A DNA stretch of 64,000 nucleotides from contig CAJSYI010000009.1 of NCBI GenBank assembly GCA_910573745.1, positions 1-64,000 of the forward strand. The letters run 5' to 3'. The translations under genes were made by a program, and so were the position numbers. Position 1 is the first letter of the stretch. The number at the start of each line of letters is the position of its first letter. The DNA is from Muribaculaceae bacterium (GTDB lineage Bacteria; Bacteroidota; Bacteroidia; Bacteroidales; Muribaculaceae). The notes beneath the pieces were generated by a model, which saw only the letters and a list, made by a program, of their open reading frames with translations, made no database searches and had not been told where the DNA came from. Shown piece by piece: positions 8,839-17,309 of this stretch.

Positions 8839-10139
8839 ATCCTGTTGTTTTTTGAATTGTATAATTTCAGATAAATAAAAGATTGAATACCGAGCATTAT
8901 CACATATAGATATTCCACGCTCCAATAAGTTGCCAATCGGACATTGAGATTACTCAATTCCCATAAGCAGAATAAATAGGCGGCAGTAGTGATTACTTGA
9001 AAAAAGAATACGGTCTTTGTCGCACCGGTACCAGTCACCGCATTGAGATAAATATAACCCGGCAGTGCGAAGAAGTAATTCAGAAGCATAACCACATATG
9101 GTTGCCATGCGATTTGCTTAACAACCGGATTTTCAGTATATGCCCCGATAATTAATGGATGAAGGAACAACGCAATAATAATCAATGGGGTGCCGATATA
9201 AAGCCCCAATCGGATTATCTTATGACAAAGCGGAAAAACAGCATTTCTCTCACCGGCACCAATTAAATTGCTTACCAAAGAGCTTGTGACAGCCGCAAAC
9301 GCAGTTACTATAACAGAGAATAAAGCGGAAACACTTCTTACAATATTAGATACCGCCAATTCGATTTCTCCCAATCTCTCTATAGCGATAAAAAACAAGA
9401 ACCAGATGGCTACGCTTGTAAAAAACTGGAGCATACTCCAGACAGAGACAGAAAACATCTCTTTTAGTATTTTTATGTCTATACGCCAAGATAAACCATA
9501 CTTGTGTTTTCTTACGCAAAGAAACATATAAGCTACCAATATCAACAATGAGCACAACTCTGCAAATGAAGAGCCGATAGCGGCTCCTGATATACCCATA
9601 TCATATCTGAAAATCAAAAGCCAATTGAGAGGAATGTTCATCAATACGGCAGTCAAAGCAGCTAAATTCAGAGGTCTTGTTTCTGTAATGCCGACTAAAA
9701 ACGAGCGGATGGCAAGAAACGGGAAAGAGAAGAACAATCCTATTATACGCCAATCCAGATACTTGACAACTGCATTATAGACTTCGGCAGAGGTAATCAG
9801 ATACCTTAATAGTTGCGGAGAAAAGAACTTTGACAACAGACAAAGTAATGACGCGAGCATCAGTAAGAAACACAGGCCTTGAAAAAACGTTTTTCCAGTT
9901 TCTTCGTATTTTTGTTCTCCGTTGCGTCGTGCAATTACAACTTGCAGCCCTACACTGAACCCTAAACCAAGCATATAGATTGCCAAGAACCATATTCCGG
10001 CAAGTGCGGATGCGCCAAGTTCGATTTCACCGACATGCCCCAAGAACAATGCATCGGTTATATTTATCAGTTGTTCAATAAGAAAGCTCATCATCACAGG
10101 ATATGCGATGAGCCATATTTGTTTATAGCTATAATTCAC
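8835..10139 (-). CDS. MATE-family multidrug exporter
   Basis: A 434-residue membrane protein with about 12 hydrophobic segments, the layout of MATE transporters that expel drugs in exchange for Na+ or H+. Typical family parts are [22 protein letters not shown] near residue 27, [19 protein letters not shown] near 58 and the duplicated half beginning near residue 230. It is the first gene of an operon with the Vat-like acetyltransferase and shares its stop with that gene's start. A long structured leader precedes it. The pairing of an exporter with a drug-modifying enzyme suggests a resistance cassette. Base composition is more AT-rich than the core genes of this window. Confidence 0.85.
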   Translation of the reverse strand: MNYSYKQIWLIAYPVMMSFLIEQLINITDALFLGHVGEIELGASALAGIWFLAIYMLGLGFSVGLQVVIARRNGEQKYEETGKTFFQGLCFLLMLASLLCLLSKFFSPQLLRYLITSAEVYNAVVKYLDWRIIGLFFSFPFLAIRSFLVGITETRPLNLAALTAVLMNIPLNWLLIFRYDMGISGAAIGSSFAELCSLLILVAYMFLCVRKHKYGLSWRIDIKILKEMFSVSVWSMLQFFTSVAIWFLFFIAIERLGEIELAVSNIVRSVSALFSVIVTAFAAVTSSLVSNLIGAGERNAVFPLCHKIIRLGLYIGTPLIIIALFLHPLIIGAYTENPVVKQIAWQPYVVMLLNYFFALPGYIYLNAVTGTGATKTVFFFQVITTAAYLFCLWELSNLNVRLATYWSVEYLYVIMLGIQSFIYLKLYNSKNNRI

Positions 10140-10267
10140 TTGTTCAAATCAATATGATAAGATACAGTAAGCCACACCACATAATGCGGTGTAACGCTGC
10201 CTAATGTAAAATGAAATTGTAAAATGGGGATATATGGCAAAGCAATAAAGGGCAGGCTTCGATAAGC

Positions 10268-10306
10268 CTACCTATTGCTGAATAGCATTGGTTGGGAGTG
10301 CTATTC
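10268..10306 (-). promoter_or_regulatory. Leader with six-codon ORF and hairpins, possible attenuator
   Basis: On the minus strand, ATG at 10288 opens the peptide MLFSNR and stops at 10268-10270. The ATG lies inside the 3' arm of a perfect 8-bp hairpin (10280-10306), and the stop overlaps a second hairpin (10254-10269, arms AGGCTT/AAGCCT). This arrangement in a 230-base leader of a resistance operon resembles drug-sensing ribosome-stalling attenuators, but no anti-terminator was proven. Confidence 0.4.
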
Positions 10307-10376
10307 GTTGAGCGTAGCTATATGCACAACTGCCATTTCATATTGTTGAACTGTGCTGTATTTTCGATTTGTTCCA

Positions 10377-10406
10377 CAAAGTTAATCATTATATATGAGT
10401 TTGCAA
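10377..10406 (-). promoter_or_regulatory. Promoter of the MATE-vat operon
   Basis: On the minus strand TTG (10404-10406) and the -7 box TAACTTTG (10377-10384) are 19 bases apart. The transcript would begin near 10370 and carry a leader of about 230 bases. Confidence 0.65.
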
Positions 10407-10431
10407 AATAATCCCTTTTTGAGTGAGTGTT

Positions 10432-10669
10432 ATGGCAGCTACGGTAAATCCGTATCCCTCAGTCTTCTACCAGTTGGTTAACTCCTGCGCTGTGCCACGG
10501 ACGAATTTCATCGCCGTGACAATCACTGCGCCGGGTGGAAGTTTCTCCACCTCGTCTTTTGCAGCCTCCATCGTCTCGACTGTAATCGGTTCGTTGCCGG
10601 ACTTGACAAGCAGACCAGCCTAAGCCGACGGTCTGATTCGGAGGCATCTACAATGAGGATTTTGTTCAT
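10432..10669 (-). pseudogene. Decayed response-regulator receiver fragment
   Basis: The minus strand begins MNKILIVDASESDRRL, a receiver-domain opening, then shifts frame and continues as GLLVKSGNEPITVETMEAA and KLPPGAVIVTAMKFVRGTAQELTNW before an in-frame TAG, after which KTEGYG follows in the same frame. One frameshift, one stop and loss of the rest leave it dead. The pattern resembles the receiver of regulators carried by Bacteroidales conjugative elements (RteB-like), which is an impression rather than a proven match. Confidence 0.6.
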
Positions 10670-10780
10670 TGTTAGATAAATTTAGATTATTAGAATACAC
10701 AGTCAGATACGCTCCATGAAAGAGCATGAAACGTATCTGAGTTTTGTGGTTATTTGTCAGAATATCACATAAGCCATGTA

Positions 10781-11704
10781 TTATTTGGTGCGGCTTACCA
10801 CATGTATGGTTTTGCCTTCTTTATCGAGCAAATTCAGTTTAAGATTCTCTTTGTCGGCGGTCAGGACAGAGAATCCGGGAGAATCGTTGCAAAATACGGT
10901 GCCCTCGATTTCTTTCGGAGTCCGTGTGAGGGAGCCGGATGTGTTGACCACATAGTCGATTTTTGAATCCCGGCGGCGGATGTGCTGGTAATTGTGGATA
11001 TGACCGCAGATATACATGTCCACGTTGTGCTTCCGCAGGATTGTGTCAACTTTCTTCTGCATATCAGTCCGCTCGGATTCCGACTTGTCGGTATCGGCAT
11101 AGATGGGATGATGACCGACCACAACGATCCAGTCTTCCGTCGCCTCGGTCAAAGTCTTTTCGAGCCATTGCAGTTGGGCTTCGGTATCCTGATTTACAGC
11201 ATCGGGATATGTGTCGGTCTTTTTCCGATACTTGTCAATCAATGGTGTGGTGTCGAGAAATACCACCTTGACAGTTGTCCCGTCATCTTCAAAGGTCTTG
11301 GCGTAATATCTCGCAGGCATCTCCCAACGTCGGGATATGCCGGAATAGTCGATAACCGCCTGAGTGTTGCCGCGATATTCATGGTTGCCGCAGACGGGAT
11401 ACCAGTTCACCATAAGCTCCGGGTGGTCGTAGATAAGCTCATAGTTGGTCATCCACAAGGGGTCTGTCACACTTTCCACTCCGCCGTAGTGATGTGTGTC
11501 GCCAAGAGCAAGAATGGCATCGGGGCCTATTTGTTCCGCAATTCTGCCCATCATCGCTGCAACGGGCTTCTGGTCATAGTGACCATTACGTCCGAGGTCT
11601 GACACTACCATCAGATTCACATCGCCTTTGGCGATTTCAGTCTGGGCAATGGCTCCAAAAGAGGGGATGAGAGCCAAAGCCGCGATAAGTAATTTACGAA
11701 TCAT
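10781..11704 (-). CDS. Secreted calcineurin-like acid phosphatase
   Basis: A 307-residue metallophosphoesterase with a signal peptide (residues 1-20, ending GAIAQ), similar to tartrate-resistant purple acid phosphatases. Metal-binding motifs appear in order: SDLG near 36, GDTHHYG near 68, GNHEY near 108, GHHPIYAD near 196 and GHIHNYQH near 232. It should release phosphate from organic phosphate esters outside the cytoplasm. The gene starts 12 bases after the stop of the TonB-dependent receptor gene, so the two are one operon. The surrounding regulators and transporters point to phosphate scavenging. Confidence 0.8.
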   Translation of the reverse strand: MIRKLLIAALALIPSFGAIAQTEIAKGDVNLMVVSDLGRNGHYDQKPVAAMMGRIAEQIGPDAILALGDTHHYGGVESVTDPLWMTNYELIYDHPELMVNWYPVCGNHEYRGNTQAVIDYSGISRRWEMPARYYAKTFEDDGTTVKVVFLDTTPLIDKYRKKTDTYPDAVNQDTEAQLQWLEKTLTEATEDWIVVVGHHPIYADTDKSESERTDMQKKVDTILRKHNVDMYICGHIHNYQHIRRRDSKIDYVVNTSGSLTRTPKEIEGTVFCNDSPGFSVLTADKENLKLNLLDKEGKTIHVVSRTK

Positions 11705-11716
11705 TGTTTTGTATAT

Positions 11717-14467
11717 TTAGAATGTTACTTTTACACCTCCGTTGAGTTTCACTCCGTAATACTCCTGCTGCATCGTGTAGTCCTTGCTGCCTTGATAATA
11801 GCGCAGAGGTTGGTTGAGGAGGTTATTGCAGTCGGCATATACGGTTATTTTTGTTTTGCGCCCGAATGTGTAGCTGACGTTAAGGTCCAGATATTTCACG
11901 GCATCATAGTATCGGTCGTAGAACGAACTTGCGCCCATTTCGTCGATAAATGCCGAGGCATAGTTGAACGAGGCTCTTGCGGAGAAACCGCATTTGTCGA
12001 AATACAGCGAGAGATTGGCTGTATGCTCGGGAGAACCGGGAAGACTAAGGCCTTTCTCGTTTTCACGACCCTCGAAGTTGAAGTCGGTAATGCGTGAGTG
12101 GGTATAGGTATATGTGGCGTAAAGACCGAGACATTTCATCGCCGGCGTGATGAAGCTGAAATCGCGCTGCCATGCCATTTCCACTCCGAAAAGATTAGCG
12201 TTTCCACCGTTTTTAGGTTGTGTGAACTTAGTCCAGACAGTACCCTGATACTCCTTGTTATAAGCCACCTCATCAACGATGAATCCTTCTATTCTTTTAT
12301 AGAAAATTCCGGCGGACACAAGTCCGATTGATTTCCAGTAATATTCAGCGTTGAGGTCGATATTGTGAGATGTCGTTGCTTTCAGACCGGGATTCCCGAT
12401 CCTTATCTCATTGTCGCCACGCTTGATATTCATGCCGGGAACGAGTGCGGAATATTTTGGCCGGGATATGGACTGGTTATAACCGGCACGCAGCATGAAA
12501 TCCTTGTTGATGTCCCATTTCAATAATAATGAGGGAAGGAAATTTATATAATTTGAAGTTTCAGGCTCGGTCTTGGAGACACTGTTGGATTCATCATCGT
12601 AATTTCTGCCTATGTAACGCAGTGATGTGTTCTCGACACGCAGACCGCCCATAAAGTTAAGGTTGTCGGAAAGTCTGGAATCAATACGCACATAACCTGA
12701 TGCCACATTCTCCCTCGCATGGAAATTGCCCGCAAGTTCCTCTGCAATTTGCTCTCGCTCAAATAAATTGGGATCGTCAAGATTGAGGGAGCCAAGAAAT
12801 TTCTTGTCAACGAATGTGCCGGTCTGATATTTTGAGGAAGGCATGAATCTGTCGGTACTTTGGTCTGCGGTATGTGCAAGCGCATCCGCGTTAAATGCCT
12901 TTTTGTCAAGCGGAGTATATTCGTAATAATCTATCTCCTTGTCTTTTGTCTTGTTCACAAACTTGAAGCCGAACTTGATTTTTGAGCGTTCGCTAAGTCG
13001 GGCCTTGAAATCCAGTGCCGCCTTGAAGTCCTGCTCCACAATATTCTCCTGCTGCTGTGTAAGCTCTTTGAGCGAGAAGTCATCGTTAAGGGTCATTGTA
13101 TATCCCTCGTCGGGAGTGGCAAATGGCTCTCTCGGATTGCTCAGGTCGAAACTGAACCTCTGAGATTTGAGCCGATAGTCGATGTAACGCTCATTCGGAC
13201 GTTCCTCCGTTGCGCGGGCATATCCCAGTTTCCAGTCCATGTCAAGTATCCCTAAACGGTTCTCGCCTCCCAAAGTGAAATCCATTGTCCTCTGGCGTTC
13301 AAGACGGGCGTTTCTCTCATCGCCCGAACCTCCTTTTGTCTGGACACGCACATCGGCTTTCCCTTCGGGCGTAATGTCTTTGAGTGTTGTCCTGTAACGA
13401 TTTTCCCAATCATTACGGTTGTTGAAAATACCCTTGAACCAGACCTTGTTGAAGTCATTGAACTTCCAGTCGAGCGACAATGAGTAGCTCTGTCGCTCTC
13501 GTGTGACATAATACTGCCTTATCTGATAGTCGTTGACATAGATTTTGCCGTCGTCATCCTTTTCCCATATAAACTCCGTGTTGTAGGATCCGGCGGGTGC
13601 ATTATTATAGGAGGCCGCAAGCATCACTCCGAAGCGGTCATTGAAGAAACGGTTACCGAGAGTGAGTCCGAAATTCATCTGCGCCTTACGGCTTATCCAG
13701 TTGTAGCCTGTTCCCGCTACGGCTCCGACAGTAAATCTGTGTGGCGAATTTTTCGTAACGAGATTGATTGACCCGCCGATGGCATCGCCATCTTGATCCG
13801 GCATAAGTGTCTTGCTGACCTCTATTGTCTGAATCATATCGGACGGTATAAGGTCAAGCTGGACATTGCGAATGTCTCCCTCGGCTGACGGCAGTCTTGA
13901 CCCGTTGATTGTCACCGAACTGAACTCAGCCGGAGTTCCGCGCACCTGACCGAAACGGGCCTCGCCCTGATCATACTGCACATTGATACCGCTTATACGT
14001 TTCAGAGCATCTCCGATATTCGAGTCGGGGAATTTGCCAATCTGGTCGGCAGACACCACATTGGTTATATTGATATTATTCTTTTGGGCATTTATGGCTC
14101 TCTGCTGCCCGGAGAAAACGCCAGTCACTACAACTTCATTCAGTTCCTGTGATGTATCCGACATTACAATGTCGTCAACCGTCGATTCTTCCGAAACCAC
14201 GATTGTTTTACTGACCGGAAGAAAACCAATATACGTTACTTTCAGATTATGATTCCCGGATAACAGATTGGCAAACGAGAAAAAGCCGTCGAGATCCGTA
14301 ACCGCCGACAGCTTGTTGCCGTCGATGATAACCACCGCTCCCGGCAGCGGGTTCTTCTCATTGTCAAGGATGCGGCCTTTAAGTTGTCCGTATTTCGGAC
14401 TGTCAGCCGCCATAATGGTCAGACTTGAAGCAAGTGCGACCAAAAAAGTTGACATTAATTTTTTCAT
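11717..14467 (-). CDS. TonB-dependent outer-membrane receptor
   Basis: A 916-residue receptor: signal peptide (MKKLMSTFLVALASSLTIMAA), a carboxypeptidase-regulatory-like domain (about 30-110, GRILDNEKNPLPGAVVIIDG), a plug (about 130-250, IGKFPDSNIGDALKRISGINV and RGTPAEFSSVTINGSRLP), then a 22-stranded type barrel ending in Phe (GVKVTF). Start ATG 14467 was preferred over an upstream in-frame alternative because it begins the signal peptide. Being co-transcribed with a phosphatase and facing a PhoB-like regulator suggests it imports a phosphate-containing compound; the ligand is unknown. A Pho-box-like promoter lies directly upstream. Confidence 0.85.
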   Translation of the reverse strand: MKKLMSTFLVALASSLTIMAADSPKYGQLKGRILDNEKNPLPGAVVIIDGNKLSAVTDLDGFFSFANLLSGNHNLKVTYIGFLPVSKTIVVSEESTVDDIVMSDTSQELNEVVVTGVFSGQQRAINAQKNNINITNVVSADQIGKFPDSNIGDALKRISGINVQYDQGEARFGQVRGTPAEFSSVTINGSRLPSAEGDIRNVQLDLIPSDMIQTIEVSKTLMPDQDGDAIGGSINLVTKNSPHRFTVGAVAGTGYNWISRKAQMNFGLTLGNRFFNDRFGVMLAASYNNAPAGSYNTEFIWEKDDDGKIYVNDYQIRQYYVTRERQSYSLSLDWKFNDFNKVWFKGIFNNRNDWENRYRTTLKDITPEGKADVRVQTKGGSGDERNARLERQRTMDFTLGGENRLGILDMDWKLGYARATEERPNERYIDYRLKSQRFSFDLSNPREPFATPDEGYTMTLNDDFSLKELTQQQENIVEQDFKAALDFKARLSERSKIKFGFKFVNKTKDKEIDYYEYTPLDKKAFNADALAHTADQSTDRFMPSSKYQTGTFVDKKFLGSLNLDDPNLFEREQIAEELAGNFHARENVASGYVRIDSRLSDNLNFMGGLRVENTSLRYIGRNYDDESNSVSKTEPETSNYINFLPSLLLKWDINKDFMLRAGYNQSISRPKYSALVPGMNIKRGDNEIRIGNPGLKATTSHNIDLNAEYYWKSIGLVSAGIFYKRIEGFIVDEVAYNKEYQGTVWTKFTQPKNGGNANLFGVEMAWQRDFSFITPAMKCLGLYATYTYTHSRITDFNFEGRENEKGLSLPGSPEHTANLSLYFDKCGFSARASFNYASAFIDEMGASSFYDRYYDAVKYLDLNVSYTFGRKTKITVYADCNNLLNQPLRYYQGSKDYTMQQEYYGVKLNGGVKVTF

Positions 14468-14500
14468 TGTGATTGTTGTTTTTGTTTCTGATTCACGCTG

Positions 14501-14557
14501 CAAAATTCGCTAACTAATATTTCATGGGTTTATCACATTTGTTTAGATTTTATGAAA
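14501..14557 (-). promoter_or_regulatory. Candidate Pho box and promoter of the TonB receptor operon
   Basis: On the minus strand four hexamers 11 bases apart, TTTCAT, CTAAAC, TGATAA and TGAAAT, end exactly 10 bases before a -7-like box GAATTTTG (14501-14508). The same spacing recurs upstream of the phosphate transporter and of the PhoU-like gene. Confidence 0.55.
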
Positions 14558-14568
14558 TAAATTGTGTC

Positions 14569-14590
14569 ATTAAACTTTTATTAAACTTTT
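14569..14590. repeat. Perfect 11-bp tandem direct repeat, possible extra PhoB site
   Basis: ATTAAACTTTT occurs twice back to back between the divergent TonB receptor and response regulator genes. Its complement gives TTTAAT twice at 11-base spacing, the same hexamer that starts the Pho-box-like arrays at 17227 and 19676. Confidence 0.55.
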
Positions 14591-14606
14591 GAGCATTAGG
14601 ACTGTA

Positions 14607-14630
14607 TTTGACCTATTATTAGTAATTTTG
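14607..14630 (+). promoter_or_regulatory. Promoter of the two-component operon
   Basis: TTTGAC at 14607-14612 and the -7 box TAATTTTG at 14623-14630, only a few bases before ATG 14635. The transcript would have a very short or no leader. Confidence 0.5.
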
Positions 14631-14634
14631 CGGC

Positions 14635-15330
14635 ATGGAAACAAAAAAGAAGATACTTGTTGTCGATGATGAGGAAGCCCTGTGTGACGGCCTTGGATTC
14701 AATCTTGAAGCGGAAGGCTATCAGGTCGACATGGCGTATAGCGCGGAGGAGGCTCTTGCCCTCAACCTTGCCGCCTATGACTTGATACTCCTCGATATTA
14801 TGATGGGGGAAATATCCGGGACTCAACTGGCACGCATAATGAAGTCGAATCCGGCAACGGCCTCCGTTCCCATCATATTCTGCACAGCAAAAGACACGGA
14901 GGAGGATATGATTTCGGGACTCGATCTCGGGGCTGATGACTATATCATGAAGCCATATTCTCTTAATGCTGTGCTTGCCCGAATAAGGACTGTGCTTCGC
15001 CGTACGGCGGCTTCTGTCGCACTTGCCAAGGCTGATTCCGACCTTGTTTCATACAAGGGGCTGGTACTGTCTGCAAAAAACAGGACCTGCACGGTTGATG
15101 GTACGGAGGTGAAAATGCCTAAAAAGGAGTTTGAGATATTGCTTAAACTAATCTCAAATTCGGGGCAGGTTTTCACCCGCGCGGATTTGCTCAACGAGAT
15201 ATGGCCCGACGAGGTTGTGGTGCTCGACAGGGTTGTAGATGTGAACATAACCCGTATCCGCCAGAAAATCGGCATCTACGGCAAGAATATTGTAACTCGC
15301 TCGGGGTACGGTTATGGGTTCATTGAATAA
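14635..15330 (+). CDS. PhoB/OmpR-family response regulator
   Basis: A 231-residue regulator: receiver domain (1-120) with the acidic pocket VVDDEE, the phospho-acceptor Asp54 in LILLDIMMG, Thr84 and Lys106 (YIMKP). A winged-helix DNA-binding domain (about 135-231, KKEFEILLKLISNSGQVFTRADLLNEIW, RIRQKIG, TRSGYGYGF) follows. Its 3' end overlaps the histidine kinase gene by 17 bases, so they are a pair. Neighbouring phosphatase, TonB receptor, PiT transporter and PhoU-like protein make phosphate starvation the likely signal, which is inference from context. Confidence 0.85.
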   Translation: METKKKILVVDDEEALCDGLGFNLEAEGYQVDMAYSAEEALALNLAAYDLILLDIMMGEISGTQLARIMKSNPATASVPIIFCTAKDTEEDMISGLDLGADDYIMKPYSLNAVLARIRTVLRRTAASVALAKADSDLVSYKGLVLSAKNRTCTVDGTEVKMPKKEFEILLKLISNSGQVFTRADLLNEIWPDEVVVLDRVVDVNITRIRQKIGIYGKNIVTRSGYGYGFIE

Positions 15331-16762
15331 GCTCTCCTATCCGCAGCGGCTGTTCGTGTGGCTTCTTGGATATTCCTTGCTGATGGTAGGCTGCTTTGTC
15401 GTGTTTCAGTATCATAGGGAAAAGGAATTCAAAGCGGAAGAGATTGACAAGCAGCTCCAGCTTATCAATACATATATTCTTACAGAACTAAGAGAGGGAC
15501 ACGATGTCCCGGATATCAGACTCGACGATTTCAAACCGTTTGACGATATCCGTGTCAGCGTAATTTCCGACAAAGGACATATAATATATGACAACACACT
15601 TGATTCCCTGCCTAAAACCAACCACCTTGACCGTCAGGAAATACGGGATGCCGTACGGCATGGGGCGGGCTACGCTGTAAGACGGCACAGCGAGAGTACG
15701 GGCAACTACTATTTTTACTCGGCGAAAAAGAGCGATGACGGGAATATTGTCCGTACTGCGGTGCCATATTCGGTTTCATTCAGAGGACTGTTGCAGGCCG
15801 ATTATGGCTTTCTGTGGATTATGGGGATTATCACAATGGTGATGTGCGTACTTGGCTATTTCGCAACCCGAAGGGTCGGCCTCCACATAATCAGGCTGAA
15901 CAGATTTGCGGAAAACGTAGAAAACGGTGCCCAGATTTCCGACACCGAACCGTTCCCCCATGACGAGCTTGGCGAGATTTCAAACCACATTGTCCGCCTT
16001 TATGCCCGTTTGCAACAGGCTGTCGCCGACAGGGACAGCGAACATCGCGCAGCCCTCCATGAACAGCTTGAAAAGGAACGCATCAAAAAGCAACTCACGA
16101 ATAACATAAACCACGAACTGAAAACCCCGGTCGCATCAATCAGGGTCAGTGTGGAGACGATGCTGGCACACAGGAATATGAGCGATGAAAAGCAGATATT
16201 GTTCCTGCAACGTTGTCTTACAAACACAGAAAGGCTCCAAAGGCTTCTGACCGATGTCTCGCTCCTGACACGCATGGACGACGGAAGCGCCTCTATATTG
16301 AAAGAACAGGTTAATCTCACGGATATAATAAATGACGTGGTTGAGGACCGACAGATAATCGCCGACACAAAGGGCATAAGGATTGAGAATTTTGTTTCTC
16401 ATAACGTAATCATGGCCGGTAATGCTTCTCTGCTTGAGGCCGTTTTCAACAACCTTATAGACAATGCGATTGTTTATAGTGGAGGAACCAGAATAAAAAT
16501 AGAATTAATCAGTATCGACAACGATAAAGTTGTAATTGCATTGTCCGACAACGGATGCGGCGTTCCTCCCGAACACCTGCCAAGACTGTTTGAAAGGTTC
16601 TATCGCATTGACAAGGGACGGTCACGAGCGGCCGGTGGCACCGGACTCGGGCTTTCGATAGTGAAAAACGCCGTGATTCTTCATGGCGGTGAAATCTCCG
16701 CCGAAACTCAATGCTCAGGCGGATTATTGTTCAAAATAACATTTTCAAGAAACTCAAAATGA
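15314..16762 (+). CDS. PhoR-like sensor histidine kinase
   Basis: A 482-residue inner-membrane sensor with two transmembrane segments (about 12-30 and 170-190) flanking a periplasmic domain of about 135 residues. A HAMP-like linker follows, then a HisKA domain with His267 in NHELKTPVASIR. The ATPase domain shows NNLIDNAIVYS, DNGCGVPPEHLPRLFERFYR and GGTGLGLSIVKN. It should autophosphorylate and pass phosphate to the response regulator encoded just upstream. Its stop overlaps the start of mgsA (ATGA), so the kinase and methylglyoxal synthase are translated from one message. Confidence 0.85.
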   Translation: MGSLNKLSYPQRLFVWLLGYSLLMVGCFVVFQYHREKEFKAEEIDKQLQLINTYILTELREGHDVPDIRLDDFKPFDDIRVSVISDKGHIIYDNTLDSLPKTNHLDRQEIRDAVRHGAGYAVRRHSESTGNYYFYSAKKSDDGNIVRTAVPYSVSFRGLLQADYGFLWIMGIITMVMCVLGYFATRRVGLHIIRLNRFAENVENGAQISDTEPFPHDELGEISNHIVRLYARLQQAVADRDSEHRAALHEQLEKERIKKQLTNNINHELKTPVASIRVSVETMLAHRNMSDEKQILFLQRCLTNTERLQRLLTDVSLLTRMDDGSASILKEQVNLTDIINDVVEDRQIIADTKGIRIENFVSHNVIMAGNASLLEAVFNNLIDNAIVYSGGTRIKIELISIDNDKVVIALSDNGCGVPPEHLPRLFERFYRIDKGRSRAAGGTGLGLSIVKNAVILHGGEISAETQCSGGLLFKITFSRNSK

Positions 16763-17205
16763 AGACAAAACTAAAAATCGCGCTTGTAGCTCACGACCAA
16801 CGCAAAGCCGATATGGTCGATTGGGTAAAATTCAACGCCCAATACCTTTCACAGCATGAGCTGGTATGTACCGGCACGACTGGAGGGCTTATAAAGAATG
16901 CTTTATCAGAAGCAGGAATAGATGTCCAAGTCGAATGTATGAACTCCGGGCCGATGGGCGGTGACGCCGAAATAGCCGCAATGGTGGTAAGAAACGAGAT
17001 TGATCTTGCCATATTCCTGATAGACGACCTCAATGCGCAGCCCCACGAGGCGGACATTCAGATGCTTTTGCGTCAATGCCGGCTCCACAACGTGCCGATC
17101 GCCTGCAACAGAATAAGTGCGGACCTGATGATTTCAAGCCGTCTGTGGGATGACCCTACATATAAACCCATCGAACAGAGCTATATACGGTTTGACCGCA
17201 ATTAA
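16759..17205 (+). CDS. mgsA: Methylglyoxal synthase
   Basis: A 148-residue enzyme that turns dihydroxyacetone phosphate into methylglyoxal and free phosphate. Family marks include IALVAHDQRKADM at the N-terminus, the phosphate-binding CTGTTGGLI near 44-52, the catalytic Asp in GPMGGDAEIAAM near 71, and FLIDDLNAQPHEADIQMLLRQC. Start ATG 16759 overlaps the kinase stop. Known bacterial enzymes are inhibited by phosphate, so expression with a phosphate-responsive system would let the cell regain phosphate from sugar phosphates under starvation; that logic is inference. Confidence 0.9.
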   Translation: MKTKLKIALVAHDQRKADMVDWVKFNAQYLSQHELVCTGTTGGLIKNALSEAGIDVQVECMNSGPMGGDAEIAAMVVRNEIDLAIFLIDDLNAQPHEADIQMLLRQCRLHNVPIACNRISADLMISSRLWDDPTYKPIEQSYIRFDRN

Positions 17206-17226
17206 ACTCTCTGTCAGTCCGGCAGT

Positions 17227-17283
17227 TTTAATAAATGGTTAAGGATTTTGAAATAATCATGAAATGTTTTCTTAGTTACTTTG
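17227..17283 (+). promoter_or_regulatory. Candidate Pho box and promoter of the PiT gene
   Basis: Hexamers TTTAAT, GTTAAG, TGAAAT and TGAAAT start at 17227, 17238, 17249 and 17260, each 11 bases apart. They are followed after exactly 10 bases by TTACTTTG (17276-17283), a near match to the -7 box. Confidence 0.6.
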
Positions 17284-17309
17284 CGGCAGAATAAGTAATT
17301 GAGATAACA

